A stretch of 34,467 nucleotides of DNA from Erysipelotrichaceae bacterium (GCA_016280635.1 JAEEHC010000073.1:1-34467); one strand, 5' to 3'. Shown: positions 7,344 through 16,712, numbered from the stretch's first letter. Numbers and translations are program-made. The notes: a model not told the origin generated them from the letters alone.

Positions 7344-8882
7344 CTAGTACCTGCGGCACAGTTCACAGGGCAGGTAAATGCACGGGTCGGTCTGAACACC
7401 GTTGACATATACCGAGATGTGAATATGCGGTCCACTCGAGCGACCGGTTGAACCGATCTGACCGATGACCATGCCCTGCGTTACATAGGTGCCTACCGGG
7501 AAGAATCCTGGTACTTTCATGTGTCCGTAACGGAGCATGAAGCTGTTGCCCTGGTTGTCTTCGCCCGCCTCAATGCGGTAGAAGTTTCCGGCCGCGGCGC
7601 TGTGGGCGTTCATGGAGATGATGCCGTTGGTTACGGCCAGCACTTCGCCATAGCGGTTATAGGGGTTGATGAAGTCAACACCGGTATGACCGCCATAGCC
7701 ATAGTAGTCACAGGTGATGGCAGCGTTGTAGCACGGTAAGCCGAAGGTGATCGATCCGGTATAGGTAGTGGCGTGGGAGCCGACCAGGTAAACGCCCTGG
7801 ACCGGTTTTTCCACGACCTTGCTGGATTCCTGACGGTAGCCGGACAGCACACCGTTGACATAGATCTCCGTATAGAGGTTGTCGTTGTAACCGTTCTTGG
7901 CTTCTACGGCAACCACCAGCTCACCGACGTTCATGGTCTCATCCTTCTGATAGATCGGTGATTCCGGATAGGTGATCTCGCGGACATAGTTCTGTGCTTC
8001 GGTAACGACATTGATCGGTGAATCGAAGTAGGTAATGTTGAGCTGCTGACCGACAACCAGCGTCTGGTTGATGTCCTGCAGGTTCTTGTTAAGGGAAAGC
8101 AGCTGCTTGGAAGACAGGCCGTTATTGGAGGCGACACCCTGAATGGTGTCAAACTCCTTGACGGTGTAATAGGACAGATCCTTATCCCAGCCGTAGCACA
8201 GCCAGTCAAAGATGGCTTCCTTGCTGTCGAGGATCTGGCTCACTTCCGCTCCTGATGAGGAAGCCTTGATGACTTCTTCCAGATAGACATTGGTGTCCTG
8301 GGTGCCATAGCTGGTCAGGTCGGGAATGACCTCGCCGTTTTCCAGCTTGTAGAAGACATCCTCGTCGACAAACATCATTACGAATTCCCGCAGGGCTTCG
8401 GTAAACTGATTGACCGACTTGACATAGATGGTCTCCTTGACCTTGTCGTCGCGCAGAAACTCGATCTTGGTGGTGTCAGCCACGAAAAGGCCATGACCGT
8501 CAAGATAGCTGATGATCTCCTGGTCGCGGTCTTCATAGACCCAGAAGCTCTTTTCTCTTACCGTGTAGATGTCCCGGCTCAGGCCGATCTTATAGTCGGT
8601 GTAGTTCTCATCCGCCAGTTCTGCCTGTTTTTCGGCGATGACGCGGTCAATGAGGCTGCCGTCCAGCAGCACGCCGACCAGTTCACCCTTGTGGTAGACC
8701 TTGGTGATCTCCCGGGGCTTCAGGGAGAGCGATTCGATCTTCTGGCTGACCAGCGAAGTGGCCTGCGAAACATCGATGTCCTCTATCTCCCGGGCTCTTC
8801 CCACATTGGAGGGAAAGACCAGGGCAATGGCGATGGCCAGTACCAGGGCTCCCAATATAACAATGAGTCTTTTCTTATTCAT
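7344..8882 (-). CDS. Membrane-anchored LysM-G5-M23 peptidoglycan endopeptidase
   Basis: A 512-aa cell-wall hydrolase. An N-terminal basic stretch and one membrane segment (7-24) anchor it facing outward. A poorly conserved region (30-230) is followed by a LysM-like domain (about 239-283), a G5 domain (about 289-365) and an M23 zinc peptidase domain (about 395-495). Predicted zinc ligands are H399 and D403 (GHTGVD) and H488 in PHIHI; H454 is also conserved. The start at 8882 is preferred because AGGG lies 9 nt upstream; in-frame ATGs at 8888 and 8891 sit too close to it. The gene overlaps the end of dnaB by 8 nt. The M23 domain should cleave peptidoglycan cross-bridges or stem peptides. Placement between dnaB and walJ suggests coupling of wall growth to the replication operon (inference). 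Confidence 0.9.
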   Translation of the reverse strand: MNKKRLIVILGALVLAIAIALVFPSNVGRAREIEDIDVSQATSLVSQKIESLSLKPREITKVYHKGELVGVLLDGSLIDRVIAEKQAELADENYTDYKIGLSRDIYTVREKSFWVYEDRDQEIISYLDGHGLFVADTTKIEFLRDDKVKETIYVKSVNQFTEALREFVMMFVDEDVFYKLENGEVIPDLTSYGTQDTNVYLEEVIKASSSGAEVSQILDSKEAIFDWLCYGWDKDLSYYTVKEFDTIQGVASNNGLSSKQLLSLNKNLQDINQTLVVGQQLNITYFDSPINVVTEAQNYVREITYPESPIYQKDETMNVGELVVAVEAKNGYNDNLYTEIYVNGVLSGYRQESSKVVEKPVQGVYLVGSHATTYTGSITFGLPCYNAAITCDYYGYGGHTGVDFINPYNRYGEVLAVTNGIISMNAHSAAAGNFYRIEAGEDNQGNSFMLRYGHMKVPGFFPVGTYVTQGMVIGQIGSTGRSSGPHIHISVYVNGVQTDPCIYLPCELCRRY

Positions 8883-10215
8883 ATTCATCATCCCTGTACT
8901 CTTTAGTATAGAACGCATTGGTCTTATTATCAAATGCCAGCCAGATGCTGCCGATGGGGCCGTTACGGTGCTTGGCAATGATGATCTTCAGATCAGTGTA
9001 GTCGTTTTCTTCCTGCTGTTCATCGTCCTTCTTCTTAGGCCGGTGAATGAACATGACGATGTCGGCGTCCTGCTCAATGGCGCCGGATTCACGCAGGTCG
9101 GAAAGGATCGGTTCGCGGTCTCTCTGCTCAACGTTACGGCTGAGCTGGGAAAGAGCGATGACGGGAACGTCGAGTTCCCTGGCCAGCTGCTTGAGGCCGC
9201 GGGCGATCTCAGCGACGTCCTGCTGGCGGTTGTCAGCGTGGGTGACGTTGGCGGTGACCAGCTGCAGGTAGTCGATGATGATCAGATCCAGGCCGTGCTC
9301 GGACTGCAGCTTGCGGCACTTGGCCATGATGTCATTGACCTTGATGCCGGTGGAATCATCCAGATAAAGCGGCATCTTTTCCAATATGCCCTTGGCTTCA
9401 TCGATCTTGGCCCAGTCATCATTGCTCAGATAGCGGCCGGTGCGGATCTTGTTGGAGTCGACCGTGCTCTTGGCCGAGAGCATGCGGTTTCCCAGATCCA
9501 CGCAGGGCATTTCCAGCGAAAACAGGGCTACCGTGCGGTTCTGACAGGCAGCATTTGAGGCGATGTTGAGCGCCAGGGCGGTCTTACCGACGGAAGGACG
9601 GGCGGCCAGGATGATCAGGTTGCCCTTCTGGAAGCCGTTGGTAATGTTATCGAGATGTTCATATCCGGAAGGCACTCCGGTCATTGACTTGTTCTGGGCG
9701 ACCTCATTGAGCCGCTTGATGACCTCATCAAAGGTCTCCTTACTGCCGGTGAAGTCGGAAGTGCGCCGCCGCCGGGAGATCTCCATGATCTTGCTTTCGG
9801 CCTCGTTGAGGACCGTCAGGGGATCATACTGCTCTTCCATGCACTTGATGCGGATGCCTTCGGTGACTTCGATCATCTTGCGCAGCAGAGACTTCTGCTG
9901 AATGATGGAAATGTAATAGTCGCTGTTAGTCGAGGAAATCGCCACGTCGGTCAGATAGCCGAAGTACTCGGCGCCTCCGACGCTGCTTAACAGCTGCTTG
10001 TCGGTCAGCCGGGTGATCAGGGTAGTGACATCGATCGGCTTTCTTTCCTTGTAGAGCTGCTGGATCTCCTGGAAGATCCTGCGGTTTTTTTCCGCAAAGA
10101 AATCATCCGGTTCCAGACCTTCCTCATATACCAGATCCGCGGTCTGCGGATACAGTAGCAGCGATCCTAACAATGCCTGCTCGGCTTCAATGCTGGCAGG
10201 TACCTGCTGTGCCAT
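8875..10215 (-). CDS. dnaB: Replicative DNA helicase DnaB
   Basis: A 446-aa hexameric replicative helicase (named DnaC in Bacillus). The N-terminal helical domain (about 8-110) is followed by a RecA-like ATPase with Walker A ARPSVGKTA (205-213), Walker B LIIIDYLQL (about 305-313) and the DnaB C-terminal motif AKHRNGPIG. Length is standard. It unwinds DNA at the fork and recruits primase. It lies 15 nt downstream of rplI, the classic Bacillota order, and overlaps the M23 peptidase gene by 8 nt. Confidence 0.97.
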   Translation of the reverse strand: MAQQVPASIEAEQALLGSLLLYPQTADLVYEEGLEPDDFFAEKNRRIFQEIQQLYKERKPIDVTTLITRLTDKQLLSSVGGAEYFGYLTDVAISSTNSDYYISIIQQKSLLRKMIEVTEGIRIKCMEEQYDPLTVLNEAESKIMEISRRRRTSDFTGSKETFDEVIKRLNEVAQNKSMTGVPSGYEHLDNITNGFQKGNLIILAARPSVGKTALALNIASNAACQNRTVALFSLEMPCVDLGNRMLSAKSTVDSNKIRTGRYLSNDDWAKIDEAKGILEKMPLYLDDSTGIKVNDIMAKCRKLQSEHGLDLIIIDYLQLVTANVTHADNRQQDVAEIARGLKQLARELDVPVIALSQLSRNVEQRDREPILSDLRESGAIEQDADIVMFIHRPKKKDDEQQEENDYTDLKIIIAKHRNGPIGSIWLAFDNKTNAFYTKEYRDDEYE

Positions 10216-10230
10216 GTAATCAGCCTCCGT

Positions 10231-10677
10231 TTACTGTTCGACCAGATCGACGCTGATCGTCGCGATCACGTCCTTGAATAATTCAGCCCGGACATCATAG
10301 TGACCCAGATGGCTGAGGTTGTCATTGTCGACAAACTTGCGCCGGTCGACTTCAATGCCGTATTGCTGCTGAAGGGCATCAGCGAGCTTGGCGGGTGAAA
10401 TGGACCCGAAAAGCCTGCCGTCCTTGCCGGCCTTGACCGGGAAAGTCAGTCTGATCTTCTCGATCTTTTCCTTAAGGGCCTGAGCATTCTGCCTGTTCAG
10501 CGTGTAGTCCAGAGCTTCCTGGTCCTTCTGCTGCTGCAGGATCTCCAGTGAATGCTGGGAAGCCATGACGGCAAGGCCGTTCTTGATCAGGTAATTGCGG
10601 CCGTAGCCGTCGGCTACTTCCTTTACCTCACCCTTCTTACCGACTTTCTTGACATCAGTTAACAGTATTACTTTCAT
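10231..10677 (-). CDS. rplI: 50S ribosomal protein L9
   Basis: A 148-aa L9. N-terminal motif [18 protein letters not shown] and the G-Y-G-R-N-Y-L-I signature are followed by the long connecting helix and the C-terminal RNA-binding domain. The start at 10677 follows AGGAGG with a 9-nt spacing; an in-frame upstream ATG lies within gdpP and lacks support. It overlaps the end of gdpP by 23 nt, so translational coupling is likely. Confidence 0.97.
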   Translation of the reverse strand: MKVILLTDVKKVGKKGEVKEVADGYGRNYLIKNGLAVMASQHSLEILQQQKDQEALDYTLNRQNAQALKEKIEKIRLTFPVKAGKDGRLFGSISPAKLADALQQQYGIEVDRRKFVDNDNLSHLGHYDVRAELFKDVIATISVDLVEQ

Positions 10678-12643
10678 TTTCACTGACCTCCTGCTGCTGG
10701 TAATCGGCGATGGCTTCAAGCAGTTCCTTCTTCAGCTGCGCGATCGTGGTACCGCTTCTCTGCAGACCGGCCGCGTTGTAGTGGCCGCCTCCGCCCATCT
10801 TCTCCAGAATTACCTGTACATTTATTTTACCATTTGAGCGCGCGGAAATGGCGCATAAGTTATCTTCGGTTTCACCGATGACGAAGGATGCCTCGATGTC
10901 GCGGATGGAGATCATGTAGTTGGCGGACTGCGCCAGGGTCGTCCGGTTGAAGCGTCCCTGCTGGGGATCAACGGCCGCAATGGCAAAGCGCCCGTCGACA
11001 ACCTCCATGCAATGGGAGATGGCGACCTTGCTGACAAAGTCTGACAGGGAATCCTGCAGCCATTCATTGGCCAGGGCGGTATCGGCGCCTTCGCGCTTCA
11101 GATAGGCGCAGACCTCAAAGGAGCGGGCCGTGCATCTGACCTTCAGGAAGTCGGTGTCGACCAGTAAGCCGCTGTACATGATGGTAGCGTCCAGCGGATC
11201 CAGGTCGGTATCGACCGGCTGATACTGGATCATCTCACTGACCAGTTCCACTGAGGAAGAGGCTGAGGGTTCGTTATAGATCATCATCGCGTTGATGGTA
11301 TTGTCATTCTTGCGGCGGTGGTGGTCAATGATGACCGTCCGCTCGCTCTGCTCCATCAGCTTCGGCGCGCTGGTCAGATCCATGCTGTGGTGGTCAACGG
11401 CCACCACCAGGGAATCCGAATCCAGCATGTCCAGGGCATCAGCCTCGCTGATGAAGACATGCTTGGCGATCAGCTTCAGGACGTTCTCGTCATAGACCTG
11501 TCTGGTCGTCGGTTCGACCTTGATGCCGTCAAAGACGATGAAGCTCTTCTTGCCGTGATTGGCAACGATGGTGTCAAAGCCCAGACAGCCGCCCAAGGCG
11601 TCCAGGTCAGCGTCGCTGTGAGGAACGATGAAGACATTGCCGGACTCTTCAATGACCCCGCCGAAACCCTTGGCCATGACCCGGGCCCGGACCTTGGAAT
11701 TCTTTTCCGAAGCCTGGGAAGAGGTACCGAAGTACTCCACCTCCTTGCCGAAACAGCGGTAGGCCACCTGGTCGCCGCCGCGGGAAAGTATCAGTTCCAT
11801 CAGTTCATTGATCTGATTGTCGGCCTCATCGACGCTGCCATAGCCGGAGGCGAAGCTCATCGAGGTGGTAATGTCCACCCGCAGCCGCTCAGCGGCCTTC
11901 TTGACCTCGTCGAGGATGGAGAAACCGGAAGAAAGCATCTTCCGGAAATTGCCTTCATTGATGATGATCAGAAAGCGTTCAGCCCGGATGCGGCGGATGA
12001 CGCCGTGGTATTCCGATACCCAGCTGACCACCTTCTGGCGGATGTTGGTATTGATGTCGGCAATCTTCTGCTCGTCTTCCTTCTGGACGGTTTCGTTATA
12101 GTTGTCAAAATGGACCAGGCCCAAAACGACCTTTTCCCGGTTGTAGGTTTCCCTGGTGTTATACAGTTCGGTTACATCCTTGACAAAGATGGCCGGTTCA
12201 TTGACGCTGCGGACGAATTCATAGACCCTATCTTCATTCTGCAGGGTCACCTTCGGAGCGTTCTCCCGGAAAAGCGGGCTCAAACCCTCGATGGCCTTGG
12301 TGAGCTTCTCGCCGATCAGCGCAAAGCCGCGCTGCTGCAGAAAATCGGAAAGCCAGGTGACGATGTTTTCCGAATCATAGATGATGATGCCTACTTCCCC
12401 GTAGTTGAGGGCATTCTTGGCTTCGGTGCCCAGAACCCGGTTGATGCCGATCTCGTTGCGCTTTCTTTCCAAAGCGAACCAGATGAAAAGATAAACGATC
12501 CAGGCCGCGCCGACGGCGATGAAGACCCAGGTCAGAAATTCCACGTTAAGCTTGAGAATGAACTTGAAGACGATCAGGACGGCCAGTTCAATGGCGACGG
12601 TAACGCCGGCCAGTATCCGGATCCTATCCGTTTTGCTGAGCAT
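10655..12643 (-). CDS. gdpP: Cyclic-di-AMP phosphodiesterase GdpP
   Basis: A 662-aa GdpP (YybT). Two membrane helices (about 8-30 and 36-57) are followed by a PAS-like domain (about 80-165), a degenerate GGDEF domain (about 170-300) and a DHH/DHHA1 phosphodiesterase. Metal-binding motifs are [10 protein letters not shown] (342-351), VDHH (416-419) and DHH (440-442), with [10 protein letters not shown] near the C-terminus. It hydrolyses c-di-AMP to pApA, and so affects potassium homeostasis, wall stress and beta-lactam tolerance (family knowledge). The start overlaps the end of the upstream yybS-like gene by 20 nt, and its end overlaps rplI. Confidence 0.95.
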   Translation of the reverse strand: MLSKTDRIRILAGVTVAIELAVLIVFKFILKLNVEFLTWVFIAVGAAWIVYLFIWFALERKRNEIGINRVLGTEAKNALNYGEVGIIIYDSENIVTWLSDFLQQRGFALIGEKLTKAIEGLSPLFRENAPKVTLQNEDRVYEFVRSVNEPAIFVKDVTELYNTRETYNREKVVLGLVHFDNYNETVQKEDEQKIADINTNIRQKVVSWVSEYHGVIRRIRAERFLIIINEGNFRKMLSSGFSILDEVKKAAERLRVDITTSMSFASGYGSVDEADNQINELMELILSRGGDQVAYRCFGKEVEYFGTSSQASEKNSKVRARVMAKGFGGVIEESGNVFIVPHSDADLDALGGCLGFDTIVANHGKKSFIVFDGIKVEPTTRQVYDENVLKLIAKHVFISEADALDMLDSDSLVVAVDHHSMDLTSAPKLMEQSERTVIIDHHRRKNDNTINAMMIYNEPSASSSVELVSEMIQYQPVDTDLDPLDATIMYSGLLVDTDFLKVRCTARSFEVCAYLKREGADTALANEWLQDSLSDFVSKVAISHCMEVVDGRFAIAAVDPQQGRFNRTTLAQSANYMISIRDIEASFVIGETEDNLCAISARSNGKINVQVILEKMGGGGHYNAAGLQRSGTTIAQLKKELLEAIADYQQQEVSENESNTVN

Positions 12644-13592
12644 TGCTCATCCCCCTTTCCACCAGCCGTTTCCTGAAGCCGCTGTAGATGTCAAAGATGC
12701 CCACATAAACCAGTATCTGGGCGGTGATGAAGAACAGCAGCACGCAGGCCAGCGATACCAGCATGACCTTGCGGCGGTCTCTCAGGATCCCGGCGGCCAG
12801 CGTGATCATCAGGATGTACCCGAAGAAGAAACACAGGCACTGGGCGACGACCAGCAATGGAGTAATTATATTATCGTATTGTGTAATATTAGTGAATTTG
12901 GCGGCCATGAAGGCGAAAAAGGCCACGAAGACAAACAGCTTGACCCACCAGGGAGCATAGATCGTGGCGATCGGCTTCATCGGCGGCAGGGTCATCTTCA
13001 GCCTTCTTAAGACCATGTAGGCCAGCATGTGCACCAGCACGCCTTCCATCAGACTGGTCAGCACCACGGAGATGACATAGATCTGAAACATCGTCGTGGG
13101 GTTGAGGAACTGGCTGTAGGCACTGTTTTCCGGGCTGATGCCGGCATTATTCAGAAATTCCGTCATGTACTCGGTAACATAGGCGATCTCCTTGGCCACA
13201 TCATAGCCGAAGGCGGCGGAGAAGATGAAGGTCGTCAGGATGGCCATCACCAGGGAAATGAGTACCACGGAAAAGATCAGGAAGGTCGCGCTGCGGCCGT
13301 GATTGATGCCGTAGCCATAGATCAGACCGGCCAGAATGGCGCCAAAGGCATAGAAGATCGTCGTGATCTGAAAGCCGGTAGTGATCAGTGAAGTCATAAG
13401 CATGGCGATTGCCATGATGCAGGCCTGTCTGGTACCGAACTTGATGGCATAGACGATCACCGGCAGCGGAATGATCCAGAACAGATAGACATCCAGAAAG
13501 CCGGCCATCTGCCGGTTCACCAGCAAAAGCGCGCCCACCAGGGCACAGATGATCGCTCCGTAAGTAATGCTGTTGACTCTGCGGTTTCCCAT
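12624..13592 (-). CDS. YybS-like DUF2232 membrane protein
   Basis: A 322-aa polytopic membrane protein with about eight hydrophobic segments and a conserved position directly upstream of gdpP. This matches YybS/DUF2232 proteins of Bacillota, which share a fold with small-molecule transporter S-components (family knowledge). The start follows a GGGAGG ribosome binding site; the end overlaps gdpP by 20 nt. Substrate and role are unknown, but strict linkage with gdpP suggests a shared function. A hairpin at 13611-13635 precedes the gene and may tune its expression relative to rpsR. Confidence 0.88.
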   Translation of the reverse strand: MGNRRVNSITYGAIICALVGALLLVNRQMAGFLDVYLFWIIPLPVIVYAIKFGTRQACIMAIAMLMTSLITTGFQITTIFYAFGAILAGLIYGYGINHGRSATFLIFSVVLISLVMAILTTFIFSAAFGYDVAKEIAYVTEYMTEFLNNAGISPENSAYSQFLNPTTMFQIYVISVVLTSLMEGVLVHMLAYMVLRRLKMTLPPMKPIATIYAPWWVKLFVFVAFFAFMAAKFTNITQYDNIITPLLVVAQCLCFFFGYILMITLAAGILRDRRKVMLVSLACVLLFFITAQILVYVGIFDIYSGFRKRLVERGMSNAQQNG

Positions 13593-13610
13593 GTTTCCTC
13601 CCTGAAAGCA

Positions 13611-13635
13611 GAAAGCCCCGCTAGCGGAGGCTTTC
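13611..13635 (-). terminator. Intra-operon terminator or attenuator after rpsR
   Basis: GAAAGCC and GGCTTTC form a 7-bp outer stem and CCGC/GCGG an inner stem with a bulged A. In the minus direction it is followed only by TGCTTTC, so the U-tract is poor. It lies between rpsR and yybS and is probably a partial terminator or RNA-processing site. Confidence 0.65.
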
Positions 13636-13650
13636 TTGTTAATGTACTGA

Positions 13651-13881
13651 TTAGTCTACGACGTATGGTAATAAAGCCATTTCGCGAGCGCGCTTGATGG
13701 CGGTAGCCAGCATGCGCTGATACTTGGCGGAAGTTCCGGTTACTCTGCGGGGAATGATCTTTCCGTTGGGAGAAATGAACTTCTTCAGTAATTCAGTATC
13801 CTTGTAGTCGATGTAAGTAATGTTGTTCTTGGTGAAGTAACATACTTTTCTGCGACTGGTTCTCGGTTTCTTATAAGCCAT
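13651..13881 (-). CDS. rpsR: 30S ribosomal protein S18
   Basis: A 76-aa S18 with typical basic N-terminus and core [19 protein letters not shown], ending in REMALLPYV. It keeps only one Cys (RRKVCYF), so it is a zinc-independent form. S18 binds S6 on the small-subunit platform. It is the third gene of the rpsF-ssb-rpsR unit, 19 nt after ssb. Confidence 0.97.
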   Translation of the reverse strand: MAYKKPRTSRRKVCYFTKNNITYIDYKDTELLKKFISPNGKIIPRRVTGTSAKYQRMLATAIKRAREMALLPYVVD

Positions 13882-13900
13882 GTTTTACTTCCTTTCTTGG

Positions 13901-14350
13901 TTAGAACGGCAGATCATCGCTGGAAATGCTGAATCCAGGGGCTGCCAGTTCTTCGTAGTTGTCGTCCGGATAATAGCCAGAGTTATTGCTCGGGGAGCTG
14001 CTGCGGGCCTCGGAACTGCTCTTGGATTCCAGGAAAGTCAGGTTTTCGCATACGACCTCCGTGACGTATACTTTCTTTCCCGGGTTGTTGGGATCGTCAT
14101 AGTTGCGGGTCTGGATCCTTCCCTCGACACCGACCTGTGATCCCTTATGCATGTACTGGCACAGCAGGTCCGCAGTCTGATTCCAGGCCACACAGTTGAT
14201 GAAATCGGCGTCCGGCTGATTACTGTCGGCATTGCGGCTCTTGCGCCGGTCAACGGCGACGGTAAAAGATGAAACGGACATTCCTGACTGCGTCTTGCGC
14301 AGCTGCGGGTCTTTGGTCAGACGGCCAACTAAAATCACTCTGTTGATCAT
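13901..14350 (-). CDS. ssb: Single-stranded DNA-binding protein
   Basis: A 149-aa SSB. The OB fold (1-105) starts MINRVILVGRLTKDPQLR. A Ser/Asn-rich flexible linker (about 115-140) leads to the acidic tip DDLPF that docks replication and repair partners. It lies between rpsF and rpsR, the conserved arrangement, 11 nt after rpsF. Confidence 0.97.
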   Translation of the reverse strand: MINRVILVGRLTKDPQLRKTQSGMSVSSFTVAVDRRKSRNADSNQPDADFINCVAWNQTADLLCQYMHKGSQVGVEGRIQTRNYDDPNNPGKKVYVTEVVCENLTFLESKSSSEARSSSPSNNSGYYPDDNYEELAAPGFSISSDDLPF

Positions 14351-14361
14351 GTTATCTCTCC

Positions 14362-14652
14362 TTATTGGTTATCCAGATTGACAATCATTGTGCGAACAAC
14401 ATTAGCATTGATACGGCAGATACGGTCGAATTCCTTGATGGCATCCGGCTCTGCAGTAACATTGATCACAACGTAATATCCTTTGGTCATGTCTTCGATC
14501 CGGTAAGCGAATTCCTTCATTCCCCAATCGTCGACCTTATCAACGGTACCGCCATCATTGACGATGATGTTGTGTAAGGTCTCCATCAGTTCCTGACGGG
14601 CTTCTTCTTCCAGTGAAGAGTTAAGGATATACATGATTTCATACTTTCTCAT
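14362..14652 (-). CDS. rpsF: 30S ribosomal protein S6
   Basis: A 96-aa S6, starting MRKYEIMYIL and ending with the conserved RTMIVNLD strand. First gene of the operon, with AAGGAGG 9 nt upstream of the ATG and an S6:S18-type leader. S6 pairs with S18; in many bacteria the complex represses its own mRNA. Confidence 0.97.
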   Translation of the reverse strand: MRKYEIMYILNSSLEEEARQELMETLHNIIVNDGGTVDKVDDWGMKEFAYRIEDMTKGYYVVINVTAEPDAIKEFDRICRINANVVRTMIVNLDNQ

Positions 14653-14659
14653 GTCTTTA

Positions 14660-14712
14660 CCTCCTTCTGGTCTAGCGGCCTCTTTCGAGGCAAGGAATAC
14701 CTAATAAAAGGC
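14660..14712 (-). promoter_or_regulatory. Probable S6:S18 autoregulatory leader
   Basis: On the minus strand a hairpin CCTC-GAAA-GAGG (within 14678-14691) is followed at once by CCG, the trinucleotide characteristic of S6:S18-binding rpsF leaders. The flanking sequences CCTTTTATTAG and CTAGACCAGAAGG can pair imperfectly, which would sequester the ribosome binding site at 14660-14666. The position directly before rpsF and the CCG next to the hairpin support the call. No covariation was tested. Confidence 0.65.
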
Positions 14713-14725
14713 ACTCGTGCACTTA

Positions 14726-14754
14726 ATTCTAGCAGAACGCACCACCTTTGTAAA
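14726..14754 (-). promoter_or_regulatory. Promoter of the rpsF operon
   Basis: Minus strand: -35 TTTACA (14749-14754), 17-nt spacer, extended -10 TGCTAGAAT (TAGAAT at 14726-14731). Transcription would start near 14719 and include the S6:S18 leader. No terminator is seen between pepP and this point, so read-through from upstream is possible. Confidence 0.75.
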
Positions 14755-14802
14755 GTGTCAATCGGCTTACATTAAGATAATATGCACGTACTTTTCAGAT
14801 TC

Positions 14803-16038
14803 CTAATTTCCGGCCATGAAAGCCTCAATTTCGTCGATTTCCTTGATGATTTCGCTGCTCAGCACCTCACAGCCGCCTTCCACGATCAGCAGGTCGTCCT
14901 CAATGCGGATGCCGATGCCCTCTTCTTCCAGGTACAGTCCCGGTTCGTTGGAAATGACGCTGCCGATCTCCAAAGGCAGATCCGGCAGGGTTACGTCATG
15001 GGTCTCCAGGCCGATGTTGTGGGAAACGCCGTGCCAGTAGTAATCCCTGACCGTCTTTCCCTCATCCAGCAGTCCGATGGCTGCCAGTTCGTTCTGGTAA
15101 AAGGCGATCAGCTGCTCATTGAGCCAGCCGGTAGTGACTCCGGGCCGGGCCAGAGAGGTGATCAGCTTGTTGCCGCGCAGCACGATGTCATAGAGCTGGC
15201 GCTGGCGCGGGGTGAACTTGCCGCCGACCGGGAAGGTCCGGGTGATGTCGGCGTTGTAATACTTATAGGCTGCCCCCAGGTCGCACAGCACCAGATCACC
15301 GGGCATGGCCCGCTGGTTGTTGTCGGTGTAGTGCAGAACGGTGGCGTTTTTGCCGCTGGCGCAGATGGTCGCAAAGGCGTGATCGCACTGGTTGCACTTC
15401 AGGGTAAAGTCGAAGTAGGCTTCCAGCTCGTTTTCCCAGATGCCCTCATGGCAATAGCTCATCATCGTCTCAATGCCGGTCTTGGTAACGGCAATCGCCT
15501 GTCTCATCATGTCGATCTCCGCTTCCGACTTGCGGCTGCGCAGAGCCACGATCTCCCGGAAGATGTTGAGAACCCTGATGTCAGGCATCTGCTGGCGGAT
15601 GCGTCCGAACAGCCGGGCCGCCCGGTTGGGCTGGTCCAGGTTCTGGCGGCTGAGATCGCCGCACAGGTTCATGTCAAACTTGCCGCCGAATCTGATCAGA
15701 AGAGAGGCTACGGTGTCTTCCAGTTCGCTGACATCGCGGACATCCCTGATCGAACTGATCTGGCTGGCTTCTTCAGCGCGGATGCGGCCGCCGACCCACT
15801 TGGCCGCCACCTCATCGTAGGGCTGGATGAACAAGATCTCCTGACGGGCTTCCCCAACCTTTACCAGTAACAGCGCCAGACCCTCGCGGTCCAGGCCGGT
15901 AAAGTAATAGAAGGAACGGTCGACCTTGAAGGGATACTTCTCGTCACCGATCGAATAGGGGGCTTCACCGGAGTAAAGCACGGTCAGGCTGTTGTCGGGA
16001 AGGCTGGTAAGAAACTTTTCTCTTCTTGTCTTATACAT
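14803..16038 (-). CDS. pepP: Xaa-Pro aminopeptidase (M24B)
   Basis: A 411-aa metallopeptidase that removes the N-terminal residue before proline. The N-terminal aminopeptidase-P domain (1-165) precedes the pita-bread catalytic domain. Expected dinuclear metal ligands are all present: D253 and D264 (DLGAAYKYYNADITR), H340 (HGVSHNIG), E365 (SNEPG) and E380 (IRIED). No signal peptide, so cytoplasmic. It follows ispD by only 14 nt and is probably co-transcribed with it. Confidence 0.93.
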   Translation of the reverse strand: MYKTRREKFLTSLPDNSLTVLYSGEAPYSIGDEKYPFKVDRSFYYFTGLDREGLALLLVKVGEARQEILFIQPYDEVAAKWVGGRIRAEEASQISSIRDVRDVSELEDTVASLLIRFGGKFDMNLCGDLSRQNLDQPNRAARLFGRIRQQMPDIRVLNIFREIVALRSRKSEAEIDMMRQAIAVTKTGIETMMSYCHEGIWENELEAYFDFTLKCNQCDHAFATICASGKNATVLHYTDNNQRAMPGDLVLCDLGAAYKYYNADITRTFPVGGKFTPRQRQLYDIVLRGNKLITSLARPGVTTGWLNEQLIAFYQNELAAIGLLDEGKTVRDYYWHGVSHNIGLETHDVTLPDLPLEIGSVISNEPGLYLEEEGIGIRIEDDLLIVEGGCEVLSSEIIKEIDEIEAFMAGN

Positions 16039-16052
16039 ATTTCAATCCTCTC

Positions 16053-16688
16053 CTATCTGATGTCGTCGATGGTCGTGATCTTTTCGTTGCTGCCAGTCGC
16101 CTTGACGCAGCGTACCCTGACATCGCTGTACATTTCCAGAATGGCCACGTCATCAGTGGCGATCCGGTTATCCTTGAAGGCCTGGTAGTAGGCGGTCAGA
16201 ATGTCTTCCGTCCGGAAGCCCTGCGGAGTCTGAGCCCGGCTGAGCTGGTCGCGGTCAAGGTTTCTGACCACATAGCCGTTTTCCACCAGCTTCATGCTGT
16301 CGTAGCACTCCCGCACCAGCAAGGCTGCCCTTTCAGTCTTCAGGGTTTCCTTGAGCTGCTGCAGATCCTCAGCGGTCAGGTAGCAGCGGGCGCCGTCATG
16401 GATCAGCACGATGTCCTGATTGACGGCCATTAAGCCGTGATAGACGCTTTCGGTGCGGGTCGCCCCGCCCATGCAGTAGAGTTCCCGCCAGTCCGGATTC
16501 TTGCAGGCCTCATTGAGGGTCTGCTCGGAAGTGACGACGATGATCTGTTCACATTCCTTGTCATCCCGGAAGGGCTGCAGAGCGTGATCCAGCACGCTGC
16601 GGCCGTCGGAAAGTTTATGGAGAAGCTTGTTTCCCCCCTTGAACCTTTCTGATTTGCCGGCTGCCACGATAATCGCCGAATACTGCAT
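16053..16688 (-). CDS. ispD: 2-C-methyl-D-erythritol 4-phosphate cytidylyltransferase
   Basis: A 211-aa IspD-family cytidylyltransferase of the non-mevalonate isoprenoid pathway. The CTP-binding N-terminus is AIIVAAGKSERFKGGNK. VLIHDGARCYL and AQTPQGF are further family motifs. Slightly short relative to the usual 225-235 aa. The related TarI/IspD-like ribitol-phosphate enzymes are an alternative, but no TarJ partner is adjacent. The start follows GGAAGGTGG. Promoter at 16713-16740. Confidence 0.85.
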   Translation of the reverse strand: MQYSAIIVAAGKSERFKGGNKLLHKLSDGRSVLDHALQPFRDDKECEQIIVVTSEQTLNEACKNPDWRELYCMGGATRTESVYHGLMAVNQDIVLIHDGARCYLTAEDLQQLKETLKTERAALLVRECYDSMKLVENGYVVRNLDRDQLSRAQTPQGFRTEDILTAYYQAFKDNRIATDDVAILEMYSDVRVRCVKATGSNEKITTIDDIR

Positions 16689-16712
16689 AAAACCACCTTC
16701 CAGTCTTAATCA

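Noticed and set aside
8701-9558. Plus-strand open frame opposite dnaB and the M23 gene
   Set aside because: Shadow of two overlapping real genes; no initiation signal.
11318-12676. A 452-codon open frame on the plus strand opposite gdpP
   Set aside because: It is antisense to gdpP, whose domains are unmistakable; composition is that of a reversed high-GC coding strand, and there is no ribosome binding site or known motif.
14782-15870. A 362-codon plus-strand open frame opposite pepP
   Set aside because: Antisense shadow of a well-supported M24 peptidase; low-complexity Asp/Gly/Val-rich translation.
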